Source: Nitrososphaerales archaeon TH5894
Lineage (GTDB): Archaea; Thermoproteota; Nitrososphaeria; Nitrososphaerales; Nitrososphaeraceae
Reading direction: 5' to 3'
NCBI GenBank assembly: GCA_014523485.1
Contig: JAATVK010000233.1
Location: forward strand, 1-15,293
Length of the DNA stretch: 15,293 nt
A model generated the notes under the pieces. The model saw nothing but the letters and a program-made list of their open reading frames with translations, was not told the origin of the DNA and ran no database searches. Positions 6,622-13,277 of this stretch are shown in pieces. How positions within the stretch are numbered: position 1 is the stretch's first letter; the number at the start of each line of letters is the position of its first letter. A program made the position numbers and the translations under genes.

Positions 6622-7424
6622 TTACCACAAATATTTTAGAAATGGATGGGAGTAATAAAAGTACTATAACCTTACCTGTGGTTTTCGAAACTCCCTATCG
6701 TCCTGAAGTAATTCAAAAAGTTTACAATAATCTTAATTCTTATACCTTTCAAAGACAAGGTCGATATCCTGCCGCAGGACAGATGGTTAGTGCTGAGTCA
6801 CGAAATACTGGATTAGGAATAGCGAGAATAGCTCGAGCAAGAGGAGAAGGTTTTCCTAGGGCTGGACAAGCTGCTGGTGTAGCAAGCGTGAGACATGGAC
6901 GCCTAGCTCATCCACCTGTTTCATGGAAAAATATCTATAAAAAAGTAAATAAAAAAGAGAAATTATTAGCTTTATGTTCTGCCATTGCTGCAACAACTCA
7001 TAGTGAATTGATTAAAAGACGAGGACATAAGATAAAGGGTACATTACAATTACCAATTGTTGTATCAAATGAAATTGAATCGGTTATAAAATCTAAAGAT
7101 TTACAGAAAATTTTGATTAAATTAGGTCTAGAAGATGATCTAAAGCGTACATTTATCAAAAGAAACAAATCACTCCATAAAAATAGTACCAATCGTAGAT
7201 CTGCATTAAGTGTACTTATACTAGTCGGAAATGATGAAAAGATAGGCAGATTGGCGAATTCTCTTCCTGGTATTACCGTTAAGTCTGTTAAATCTCTTAG
7301 TCTTCTAGATTTAGTTCCTGGTTCTAAACCAGTGAGATTAACTATTTTTTCTGAGAATGCTATTAAAGAACTTGGGAATTTAAAGTGCTCGTCAAATACA
7401 ATCCTTGAGAGGCTTAATCAATGA
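6618..7424 (+). CDS. rpl4: 50S ribosomal protein L4 (uL4)
   Basis: uL4 is a primary 23S rRNA binder whose extended loop lines the nascent-peptide exit tunnel. That loop is well conserved here at about residues 55-100, including RNTGLGIARIARARGEGF and SVRHGRLAHPP. The remainder forms the globular alpha/beta domain (LLALCSAIAATTHSELIKRRGH at about 114-136, and a C-terminal VKSLSLLDLVPG). At 268 residues it is a normal archaeal L4. The ATG lies inside the L3 stop, and its own stop overlaps the L23 start by 4 nt. Translational coupling is therefore likely on both sides. Confidence 0.97.
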   Translation: MITTNILEMDGSNKSTITLPVVFETPYRPEVIQKVYNNLNSYTFQRQGRYPAAGQMVSAESRNTGLGIARIARARGEGFPRAGQAAGVASVRHGRLAHPPVSWKNIYKKVNKKEKLLALCSAIAATTHSELIKRRGHKIKGTLQLPIVVSNEIESVIKSKDLQKILIKLGLEDDLKRTFIKRNKSLHKNSTNRRSALSVLILVGNDEKIGRLANSLPGITVKSVKSLSLLDLVPGSKPVRLTIFSENAIKELGNLKCSSNTILERLNQ

Positions 7425-7747
7425 AGAAAAATTTGTTTACACTCAAATCTGCAAGATCGTCGAAACAAAAAAGGAAAAATTCACAATTACCTAAACAAAA
7501 ACCATTAATTATTGAACCCTATATTACAGAAAAATCTTTCAATTTGATAGAAAAAGAAAAAAAGTTAACCTTTATTGTGGACGAACAAGCTGATAAAAAA
7601 TCTATAAAACAGGAATTGCACGATCTCTACGAAGCTGAAATAACTGATGTTAATACTGCAAGAACCATAGATGGAAAAAAGGCATTTGCTAAATTTAAGG
7701 ACTTAGATTCTGCTCGAGACCTTGCAACTAAGCTTGGATTGGTTTAA
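7421..7747 (+). CDS. rpl23: 50S ribosomal protein L23 (uL23)
   Basis: uL23 sits at the exit of the peptide tunnel and is the docking site for SRP and chaperones. The core fold starts with IIEPYITEKSFNLIEKEKKL at about residues 30-49 and continues with FIVDEQADKKSIKQEL and AKFKDLDSARDLATKLG. At 108 residues it is longer than the usual archaeal protein of about 80-90. The excess is an N-terminal lysine/serine-rich extension of about 25 residues that has no fold signal. That extension could be an annotation effect, but the ATG overlaps the L4 stop (ATGA), the pattern used throughout this operon, so the long form is favoured. Confidence 0.94.
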   Translation: MKKNLFTLKSARSSKQKRKNSQLPKQKPLIIEPYITEKSFNLIEKEKKLTFIVDEQADKKSIKQELHDLYEAEITDVNTARTIDGKKAFAKFKDLDSARDLATKLGLV

Positions 7748-7820
7748 GAGAATATGAAAATTAATATTTTTTATTTTCTCGGTAGATTTAAAAATAAGCC
7801 ACTGGAGGTACAATATCAGA
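7748..7820 (+). promoter_or_regulatory. L23-S19 gap: T-rich tract, TATA-like box and strong SD
   Basis: This is the largest gap in the first part of the cluster and is where L2 would normally lie. It holds a T-rich stretch (7766-7778) that could end the L3-L4-L23 transcript or act as a TATA region. A TATA-like TTTAAAAATA lies at 7787-7796. A strong Shine-Dalgarno GGAGGT (7804-7809) precedes the S19 TTG start by 11 bases. The SD implies a leadered mRNA, so either read-through or a start from the upstream T/A-rich box is more likely than initiation from the 7787 box. Confidence 0.5.
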
Positions 7821-8228
7821 TTGGTTAGGGAATTTAAATTTCGAGGTTATAATCAAGAACAATTAAAATCGATATCAATAGAATCACTCTTACCTTTATT
7901 AAATGCAAGACAACGCAGATCTTTAAACCAGAGAGTTGGAAAATATATGAACGATCAGAAACGAACGTTGCGAGAAGAAATTAAACTAGCACGTGATGGA
8001 AAGTTAAAAAACAAGTTAAAAACTCACGTTAGGGACATGATAATATTGCCTGATATGATAGGTCTATCGATCAGTGTACATAATGGCAAAGAATTTTTTG
8101 ATGTTACAATTAAATCAGAAATGGTAGGACATTACCTAGGAGAATATGCTATTACAAATAAGAGAGTTCAACATGGCTCACCTGGAGTCGGTTCATCACG
8201 ATCTAGTTTGTATGTTCCTTTAAAGTGA
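7821..8228 (+). CDS. rps19: 30S ribosomal protein S19 (uS19)
   Basis: uS19 binds the head of the small subunit next to uS13 and contacts A-site tRNA. The archaeal N-terminus VREFKFRGYNQEQL precedes the conserved RQRRSLNQR segment. The diagnostic C-terminal half contains DMIGLSISVHNGKEF, MVGHYLGEYAITNKRVQHG and the final SSRSSLYVPLK. Length 135 is normal. The TTG start is chosen because it follows the GGAGGT at 7804-7809 with good spacing and gives the standard N-terminus. L22 starts 7 bp after its stop. Confidence 0.96.
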   Translation: MVREFKFRGYNQEQLKSISIESLLPLLNARQRRSLNQRVGKYMNDQKRTLREEIKLARDGKLKNKLKTHVRDMIILPDMIGLSISVHNGKEFFDVTIKSEMVGHYLGEYAITNKRVQHGSPGVGSSRSSLYVPLK

Positions 8229-8235
8229 TTGAGTT

Positions 8236-8712
8236 ATGCCAAACTATTCTTATGCATATCAAAATTTTGATAAAAGTAGGCAAGTAAGGTCTGCTCTTAG
8301 AGAAAAGGATATTTCTCATAAACATGCACGTGAGATTGCATTAGCAATTACGAATCTATCGATTGAAAAAGCTAGAGATTATCTAGAATCAGTATTACGA
8401 AAAAAAATAGCGGTACCATTTCGACGGTATAATAACGAGGTTGCGCACAGATCCAATATTAGAGATGGATTTAGCGCCGGTCGCTTTCCATCAAAGGCAA
8501 CCCATGAATTTTTGAAACTTTTAGATAATTTAGAAAGCAATGCCGAATACAAAGGTATGGACCTAGATAGGTTAAAAATCATCAATATTGTTGTTCATAA
8601 AGGGACACGATTAAAAAGATTTACACCACGTGCTATGGGCAGAGCAAGTCCAAAATTTGATACACTTGTACATGTTGAAATGGTTGCACAAGAAGGCGTA
8701 ATAACAGAATGA
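8236..8712 (+). CDS. rpl22: 50S ribosomal protein L22 (uL22)
   Basis: uL22 binds all domains of 23S rRNA and, with uL4, forms the tunnel constriction via its long beta hairpin. The archaeal pattern is complete. YSYAYQNFDKSRQVRSALR occupies the first 22 residues, followed by the ISHKHAREIALAI helix and the LEKARD-like segment (IEKARDYLESVL). The hairpin region runs through KGTRLKRFTPRAMGRASPK at about residues 122-140. Length 158 is typical. Its TGA overlaps the S3 ATG by 4 nt. Confidence 0.96.
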   Translation: MPNYSYAYQNFDKSRQVRSALREKDISHKHAREIALAITNLSIEKARDYLESVLRKKIAVPFRRYNNEVAHRSNIRDGFSAGRFPSKATHEFLKLLDNLESNAEYKGMDLDRLKIINIVVHKGTRLKRFTPRAMGRASPKFDTLVHVEMVAQEGVITE

Positions 8713-9533
8713 ATGCAGCAAAAAACGTAATGTCTAGTAACTATAAAAATATGGAGCTAGATGAATATCTAAAAGAAACTCTTCGAGAGACAGGTTATGG
8801 AGGAGTTGACATTCAAAAAACTCCAATTGGGACAAGAATCACATTATACGTAACTCGTCCTGGATTAGTGATAGGACGAAAAGGCTCAGGTATAAAAGAT
8901 CTTACCTCTAAGTTAGAGCAAAGATTTGGCCTGAATAATCCTCAAATTTCAGTGATGGAAATAGAAGTTCCAGAATTAAACCCCCAAATTATGGCCAATA
9001 GAATAGCACAGCTTGTAGAGAGAGGAACTGCATTTAGAAGAGCCTCTATGTGGACAATCAATACTGTAATGGGAGCAGGAGCTATGGGTGTAGAGATAAC
9101 GATTGCAGGAAAGTTACGAAGTGAAAGAGCCCATTTTGAAAAACATTCATCTGGTGTGATACCCAAGAGTGGAAACGCAGCCGCTAAAATAGTCAAAATA
9201 GGTATTACTGACGTACTAACAAAAATGGGTTTGATGGGAATCCAGCTGCGAATTGCCTTAAAAAATGAGGTGCCACCTGACTTTGAACTTTTAGAATCGA
9301 AACAAGAAACAACTCCTAATACTACTTCACAATCAGTTCAAGATCCTGAAAGACAAGAAACTAACAATACATTAAAAGAAATTAGTCCCAAAAAACAACG
9401 TTTGGAAATAAATAACCAAAATGTAAATAGACAACAACAAAAACCAATTCCGAAATCCCAAGATATAAAAGATAAATCCATGGATCAAAATAAAGTCAAG
9501 GAAAAAGGGAGCGTGCTACTGAATACTAAATGA
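8709..9533 (+). CDS. rps3: 30S ribosomal protein S3 (uS3) with long polar C-terminal tail
   Basis: uS3 forms part of the mRNA entry channel on the small-subunit head. A type II KH domain is clear, with PGLVIGRKGSGIKDL at residues 51-65 (GRKG loop 56-59). The C-terminal S3 domain follows, including RRASMWTINTVMGAGAMGVEI (read as two parts, 110-120 and 121-130) and ERAHFEKHSSGVIP. The conserved core ends near residue 195. The last 80 residues are low in complexity and rich in Gln, Asn, Lys, Ser and Thr, with no recognisable fold. A tail on S3 is known in archaea, but this one is long. The start ATG overlaps the L22 stop; a second ATG at codon 8 is possible. The stop overlaps the L29 ATG by 4 nt. 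Confidence 0.96.
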   Translation: MNAAKNVMSSNYKNMELDEYLKETLRETGYGGVDIQKTPIGTRITLYVTRPGLVIGRKGSGIKDLTSKLEQRFGLNNPQISVMEIEVPELNPQIMANRIAQLVERGTAFRRASMWTINTVMGAGAMGVEITIAGKLRSERAHFEKHSSGVIPKSGNAAAKIVKIGITDVLTKMGLMGIQLRIALKNEVPPDFELLESKQETTPNTTSQSVQDPERQETNNTLKEISPKKQRLEINNQNVNRQQQKPIPKSQDIKDKSMDQNKVKEKGSVLLNTK

Positions 9534-9745
9534 GTAGAATAAAATTATCAACCCTCAGGGAAATGAATGATCATGATCTCGAAGACAAATTATTAGAATT
9601 GAAAGCCGATCTTGCCAAGTTAAGGTCTGAAGGAGCAAAAGGAACCTTAAAAAAAGAGAGTGCTAGTATTCGATGGGTTCGACGAGATATTGCAAGAATT
9701 TTTACACTAATAAACGAAAGAAAAATTGATCAAAGAGTTAAGTGA
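9530..9745 (+). CDS. rpl29: 50S ribosomal protein L29 (uL29)
   Basis: uL29 is a small helical-hairpin protein near the tunnel exit, next to uL23. The sequence shows the family pattern: an N-terminal KLSTLREMNDHDLEDKLLEL helix, then KADLAKLRSE and a second helix including IRWVRRDIARIFTLINER. Length 71 is normal. It overlaps S3 by 4 nt, and the RNase P protein gene begins 3 nt after its stop, the usual archaeal order. Confidence 0.94.
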   Translation: MSRIKLSTLREMNDHDLEDKLLELKADLAKLRSEGAKGTLKKESASIRWVRRDIARIFTLINERKIDQRVK

Positions 9746-9748
9746 GAT

Positions 9749-10021
9749 ATGAGATCAATAGAAAATATTCTCTTTCACGAGTGGATCGGATTAAAAATTA
9801 AGATCTCAGAATGTTCACAAACTGGCTTGACAAATTTAACCGGTAAGATCATTTTTGAGACTAAAAATATGCTTGTTTTAAGAACTTTAAATGGTATCAA
9901 AAAAATTCCGAAGAAAATTATTCTAAAATGTATTTTGTATCTTCCTTCAACCGTTTGCTTTATAAGGGGTAACCAATTGATAGGAAGACCAGAAGATAGA
10001 GTATTAAAGATAAAGAGATGA
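9749..10021 (+). CDS. rnp1: RNase P protein component 1 (Rpp29/Pop4 homolog)
   Basis: Rnp1 (Rpp29) is one of the protein subunits of archaeal RNase P and works with Rpp21 to help the RNA bind and cleave 5' leaders of pre-tRNA. It has an Sm-like beta barrel. Visible hallmarks are the opening helix with LFHEWIGLKIKI at residues 8-19, the strand pair TGKIIFETKNMLVLRT (31-46) and the near-invariant C-terminal GNQLIGRPEDRVLKI (74-88). Length 90 is normal for archaea. Its place between L29 and S17 is the standard archaeal arrangement, tying RNase P supply to ribosomal protein synthesis. Confidence 0.95.
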   Translation: MRSIENILFHEWIGLKIKISECSQTGLTNLTGKIIFETKNMLVLRTLNGIKKIPKKIILKCILYLPSTVCFIRGNQLIGRPEDRVLKIKR

Positions 10022-10030
10022 TAATATAAT

Positions 10031-10366
10031 ATGGTAAGAAATATTGGGGTTATGGTTTCACTTCCCAAAAAAACCTGTGAAGATCAACATTGTCCTTTCC
10101 ATGGAAGTTTACCAGTAAGGGGCAGATTATACTCTGGTGTTGTAGAAAGTAATAAATCTACGAAGATGATTGTTGTCTCAAGAGAATATAATAGATTAGT
10201 AAAAAAATACAAAAGATATGAGCGAAGTAAATCTAAAGTGCATGCTTTTCTTCCTGATTGTATTGATGTAGCTGAAGGACAAAAAGTCAAAATAGCCGAA
10301 TGCCGTCCTCTTTCTAAAACTGTGTCTTTTGTGGTAGTGGAAGGAGATAATAAAGATGGCATCTAA
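10031..10366 (+). CDS. rps17: 30S ribosomal protein S17 (uS17)
   Basis: uS17 is an early-binding OB-fold protein of the small subunit. The archaeal form is identified by CEDQHCPFHGSLPVRGR at residues 16-32, which includes the Cys pair seen in archaeal and eukaryotic homologs. It is followed by the strand VVESNKSTKMIVVSRE, the basic RLVKKYKRYERSKSKVHAFLP loop region and GQKVKIAECRPLSKTVSFVV. Length 111 is standard. Its last 11 nt overlap the start of L14, so coupling is expected. Confidence 0.96.
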   Translation: MVRNIGVMVSLPKKTCEDQHCPFHGSLPVRGRLYSGVVESNKSTKMIVVSREYNRLVKKYKRYERSKSKVHAFLPDCIDVAEGQKVKIAECRPLSKTVSFVVVEGDNKDGI

Positions 10367-10790
10367 GTCAAGAGCAGTCTCAGCCAAAGGTGCTTCCGAA
10401 TTTCGTCCATATATTACAAGGGCTTTACCAGTTACCTCAGAGCTCGTTTGTGCTGATAATACTGGCGCCAAAATTCTTAGGATTGTTCAGGTAACAAAAT
10501 ATAAAGGTCGTCATTCACGAATGCCTTCAGGGGCTGTAGGTGATCTTGTGAGTGTTACTGTAAAGAAAGGCCCAGCACAGTTGAGGAAACAAATTTTTGG
10601 AGCTGTTATCATAAGACAAAAATATCCCATTAGGAGACTGAGTGGTTTAAGACTTACATTTGAAGACAATGCAGCTGTTTTAGTAACTCCAGAGGGTGAA
10701 ATTAAAGGAACGGATATAAAAGGACCTGTTGCTGCCGAAGCAGCTGAAAAATGGCCTAGAATAGCAAATCTGGCCTCATCAATTGTTTAA
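10356..10790 (+). CDS. rpl14: 50S ribosomal protein L14 (uL14)
   Basis: uL14 lies at the subunit interface and forms intersubunit bridges; it is also where the anti-association factor aIF6 binds. Conserved elements are LVCADNTGAKILRIVQV at about residues 31-47, PSGAVGDLVSVTVKKG, the RRLSGLRLTFEDNAAVLV segment and a C-terminal GTDIKGPVAAEAAEKWPRIA. Length 144 exceeds the common archaeal 132 by an N-terminal Ser/Ala/Lys-rich extension. The ATG lies within the S17 gene, with a GGAG at about 14 bases upstream, which supports this long start. Confidence 0.96.
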   Translation: MASKSRAVSAKGASEFRPYITRALPVTSELVCADNTGAKILRIVQVTKYKGRHSRMPSGAVGDLVSVTVKKGPAQLRKQIFGAVIIRQKYPIRRLSGLRLTFEDNAAVLVTPEGEIKGTDIKGPVAAEAAEKWPRIANLASSIV

Positions 10791-10796
10791 ATTATA

Positions 10797-11318
10797 GTGA
10801 TTTTTATGATAAATAAAAACATTACTTTAAATATTAAGAAACACAATCTTGACAAACACATTCGTTCACCTCTTTCTGAAAATTTACGTAATGAATATAA
10901 TAAAAAAAACGCACGAGTGGTTAAAGGAGATACTGTAAAGGTATTAAGAGGAGAATACAAAAACGTTGAAGGTAAAGTAGAGAAAGTGAAGACTGGAAGA
11001 TCATCTCTCTTTATTGAAGGGATCCAAAGAGAAGCTTCAAAAGGAGGTAAAGTGAAGGTTCAAATACATTCTTCTAACGTAATTATTACATCCCTTAACT
11101 TGCATGACAAGAATCGATCTAATGTTATTAGAAACGTTAAATCATCAAAGGTTGATGAAAAGAAGGGAGTAAATATTAATCCCAATTTAAGAAAAACTCG
11201 AACAAGAAGAAAGTTGAATGTTAAAAAGATTCTTAAACCACAACAAAATAGAATCACAAATTCAAAATCTAGTCAAGATAATAAGGGGGAAGATGATTAT
11301 GATGGTGTTAGAAAATAA
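10797..11318 (+). CDS. rpl24: 50S ribosomal protein L24 (uL24) with basic C-terminal extension
   Basis: uL24 is one of the first proteins to bind 23S rRNA. The KOW motif is clear: VVKGDTVKVLRGEYKNVEGK at residues 41-60, preceded by HIRSPLSENLRNEY and followed by FIEGIQREASKGGKVKVQI and a typical SNVIITSLNL strand. The conserved part ends near residue 113. The remaining 60 residues are highly basic and then acidic at the very end (GEDDYDG), a tail not needed for the fold. The GTG at 10797 is the first start. The ATG at 10806, giving MINKNITL, is equally plausible and would shorten the protein by three residues. Confidence 0.93.
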   Translation: MIFMINKNITLNIKKHNLDKHIRSPLSENLRNEYNKKNARVVKGDTVKVLRGEYKNVEGKVEKVKTGRSSLFIEGIQREASKGGKVKVQIHSSNVIITSLNLHDKNRSNVIRNVKSSKVDEKKGVNINPNLRKTRTRRKLNVKKILKPQQNRITNSKSSQDNKGEDDYDGVRK

Positions 11319-11319
11319 A

Positions 11320-11337
11320 ATGATATCAATGTATCAT
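11320..11337 (+). repeat. Small hairpin in L24-S4e gap
   Basis: ATGATA (11320-11325) and TATCAT (11332-11337) form a perfect 6-bp inverted repeat with a 6-base loop, immediately after the L24 stop. A purine-rich SD, GGGAG (11341-11345), follows and precedes the S4e ATG by 10 bases. The hairpin may be chance in AT-rich DNA, or it may protect the mRNA or adjust S4e translation. Confidence 0.3.
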
Positions 11338-11355
11338 ATAGGGAGAAAATAAAGA

Positions 11356-12084
11356 ATGGCAAATAAAGGAGGACGAACCACTGCAAAACGACAATTAGCT
11401 CCAGTGTTTTGGGATATAAATAGAAAACAGGGACGTTTTATTCTAAGAACCCATCCAGGTACACATTCAAAAAAATATGCCTATTCTCTAGGTGTTATAT
11501 TACGAGATATATTAAAGGTTACCACAACTATGCATGAAGCAAAAAAAATTGTTGATGGAGGTAAAGTCAAAGTAGATAATGTCATTAGATATAATGTTAA
11601 CTTTCCTATAGGTTTAATGGATACTATTGAATTAGTTCCATCTCAAAAGGTTTATCGATTAGTACCAAAGGATTCACTATTGTTATATCCAATAGAAATT
11701 AATGATAATGAAAAGTTACTTAAACTTGTAAAGATTAAAACTAAAAATATTATTAAAGGAAATAAAATTCAGTATGGTTTTCATGACGGTAAAACTGTTA
11801 TTTCTGAAGGCATATATTCAGTAGGTGATACATGTCTTGTGAAAGTACCAGAATTAGAAATTATTGATACGCTAAAATTACAATCAGATTCTCTTGCAAT
11901 GTTGACACGAGGTGATAATGCTGGTAGCATGGGCAAAATAGAAGAGATAAAAGAAGGGACATTTTCTCTTCCTAAACGTGCAATAATGAGAGTAGATTCT
12001 AGATTATTGGAAATTCCTATTGATATGATTATGGTTGTTAGTGAACCTAATGATAATAATCCAAAGATAAAAGTGAATGAATGA
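11356..12084 (+). CDS. rps4e: 30S ribosomal protein S4e (eS4)
   Basis: eS4 is found only in archaea and eukaryotes and binds the body of the small subunit. The N-terminal block has NKGGRTTAKRQLAPVFWDI and the RFILRTHPGTHSKKYAYSLG stretch at about residues 27-46. An S4-type RNA-binding module follows, with LKVTTTMHEAKKIVDGGKVKVDN-type sequence at about 53-75. A KOW-like segment (AMLTRGDNAGSMGKIEEI) lies near residues 181-200. Length 242 is typical. An SD (GGGAG, 11341-11345) precedes the ATG, and the stop overlaps L5 by 4 nt. Confidence 0.96.
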   Translation: MANKGGRTTAKRQLAPVFWDINRKQGRFILRTHPGTHSKKYAYSLGVILRDILKVTTTMHEAKKIVDGGKVKVDNVIRYNVNFPIGLMDTIELVPSQKVYRLVPKDSLLLYPIEINDNEKLLKLVKIKTKNIIKGNKIQYGFHDGKTVISEGIYSVGDTCLVKVPELEIIDTLKLQSDSLAMLTRGDNAGSMGKIEEIKEGTFSLPKRAIMRVDSRLLEIPIDMIMVVSEPNDNNPKIKVNE

Positions 12085-12611
12085 TGTCTGAAAATAAAAT
12101 CAATTCAAGTGAAGTAATGAAAAAGATAGATATTGAAAAAATTGTAATAAATATAGGGGTGGGAAAATCAGGAGATCCTTTCGAAAGAGCTAAGATGGCC
12201 TTGACAGAATTGACCGGACAAAAACCTAGTCCTAGAGGAGCCAAAAAGTCGGTAAGGGATTTTGGTATTCACAAAGGTGAGCCAATTGGTGCAATGGTTA
12301 CTTTAAGAAGCCAAAACGCACTGGACTTCTTGAAGAGAATTTTTCTAGCAAAATCGAATTCTTTCAAACGATCGTCTATCGATAATAATGGCAACCTTTC
12401 CATTGGAATTAAAGAACATATAGACATACCAGGAATAAAATACAATCCTGATATTGGAATCTTCGGAATGGATGTCTGTATTTCTTTGAAAAGACCTGGT
12501 TATAGAATCTCCAAGAAAAGACATCCTGATAAAATCGGTAAGAAGCATAGAATAACAAAAGAAGAATCAATAAATTTCTTTCAGCAAAATTTTGGAGTTG
12601 AAGTGATATAA
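12081..12611 (+). CDS. rpl5: 50S ribosomal protein L5 (uL5)
   Basis: uL5 binds 5S rRNA and contacts P-site tRNA from the central protuberance. Family blocks include KIVINIGVGKSGDPFERA at about residues 20-37, the TGQKPSPRGAKKSVRDFGI segment at about 45-63, the GAMVTLR strand and the C-terminal YNPDIGIFGMDVCISLKRPGYRI. Length 176 is normal for archaea. There are two tandem ATG codons at 12081 and 12084; the first overlaps the S4e stop in the ATGA pattern used elsewhere. The TAA stop shares one base with the S14 ATG. Confidence 0.96.
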   Translation: MMSENKINSSEVMKKIDIEKIVINIGVGKSGDPFERAKMALTELTGQKPSPRGAKKSVRDFGIHKGEPIGAMVTLRSQNALDFLKRIFLAKSNSFKRSSIDNNGNLSIGIKEHIDIPGIKYNPDIGIFGMDVCISLKRPGYRISKKRHPDKIGKKHRITKEESINFFQQNFGVEVI

Positions 12612-12790
12612 TGCCCAAGCCTCGTGAGTACTCAGAAACGGGTAGAAAAAAGGTTCCACATGGTAAAGGAACGAGATGGTGTAAAAGATGTGGAGCATTT
12701 AATGGATTAATTCAAAAATATGATATAATGCTCTGTAGACAATGTTTTAGGGATGTAGCACTTAATATAGGATTCAAGAAATATGAATAA
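12611..12790 (+). CDS. rps14: 30S ribosomal protein S14, zinc-binding form (uS14)
   Basis: This 59-residue gene encodes the zinc-ribbon form of uS14, which stabilises the small-subunit head. Two CxxC pairs are intact: Cys24/Cys27 in WCKRCGAF and Cys42/Cys45 in LCRQCFRD. The C-terminus NIGFKKYE is the archaeal ending. The start ATG shares its A with the L5 stop codon TAA, a one-base overlap. The order L5-S14-S8 is conserved in archaea. Here a short ORF begins inside the end of this gene and fills the space before S8. Confidence 0.96.
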   Translation: MPKPREYSETGRKKVPHGKGTRWCKRCGAFNGLIQKYDIMLCRQCFRDVALNIGFKKYE

Positions 12791-12884
12791 AATATATATT
12801 GATATCGAAAAAATAAAGAAAATAGATAAGAAAACCATGCTAAGGTTGGAAAAAATTAATACAGTGTTGGAGAATATTCTTTAA
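12783..12884 (+). CDS. Possible 33-residue protein between S14 and S8
   Basis: An ATG at 12783, overlapping the last 8 bases of S14, opens a 33-codon frame that ends in TAA at 12882-12884. The S8 ATG follows with no gap. The predicted peptide starts MNKIYIDIEKIKKIDKK and continues as a Lys/Glu/Leu-rich segment (MLRLEKINTVLENIL) that could form an amphipathic helix. I recognise no family. The tiling fits a translated, coupled gene, since all other gaps in this cluster are either overlaps or carry an SD. The alternative is a non-coding spacer in AT-rich DNA, where a 33-codon open frame is not rare. No clear SD precedes it. Confidence 0.45.
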   Translation: MNKIYIDIEKIKKIDKKTMLRLEKINTVLENIL

Positions 12885-13277
12885 ATGCCATCATTAAATG
12901 TTGTTTCAAATTTGTTTAATACTTTATACAATAACGAAATGAGAAGAAAAAAAGAATGTCTAGTTATACCTACATCTAAATTTGCTAGTGAAATTCTCAG
13001 AGTTATGCAAAAATACCGGTATATAGGAGAATTTGAATTGATTGATGACAATAGAATGGGAAAATTTAGAATTCAATTATTAGCTAAAATAAACAAGTGC
13101 GCAATTATCACTCCGAGGTATGGTGTAAAAAAGAATGAATTTCTCAATTGGGAAAGACAGTTTTTACCGGCCTATAACCTAGGAATACTATTAGTTTCCA
13201 CAAGTAAAGGCATAATGTCTCATACTGATGCTCAAAGTCAAGGATTAGGAGGCGTACTTATAGGCTATGTCTACTGA
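12885..13277 (+). CDS. rps8: 30S ribosomal protein S8 (uS8)
   Basis: uS8 binds helix 21 of 16S rRNA and in many organisms also represses its own operon. The family pattern is complete: LNVVSNLFNTLYNNEMRRKK at the start, PTSKFASEILRVMQKYRYIG at about residues 30-50, a central strand region with FRIQLLAKIN, and the C-terminal GILLVSTSKGIMSHTDAQSQ with GLGGVLIGYVY. Length 130 is typical of archaea. Its ATG directly follows the TAA of the preceding short ORF, and its final 11 nt overlap L6. Confidence 0.96.
   Translation: MPSLNVVSNLFNTLYNNEMRRKKECLVIPTSKFASEILRVMQKYRYIGEFELIDDNRMGKFRIQLLAKINKCAIITPRYGVKKNEFLNWERQFLPAYNLGILLVSTSKGIMSHTDAQSQGLGGVLIGYVY

Noticed and set aside
9775..10471. Several minus-strand frames opposite Rnp1, S17 and L14
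   Set aside because: All are antisense to well-supported conserved genes with overlapping coding signals and have no promoter or family match.
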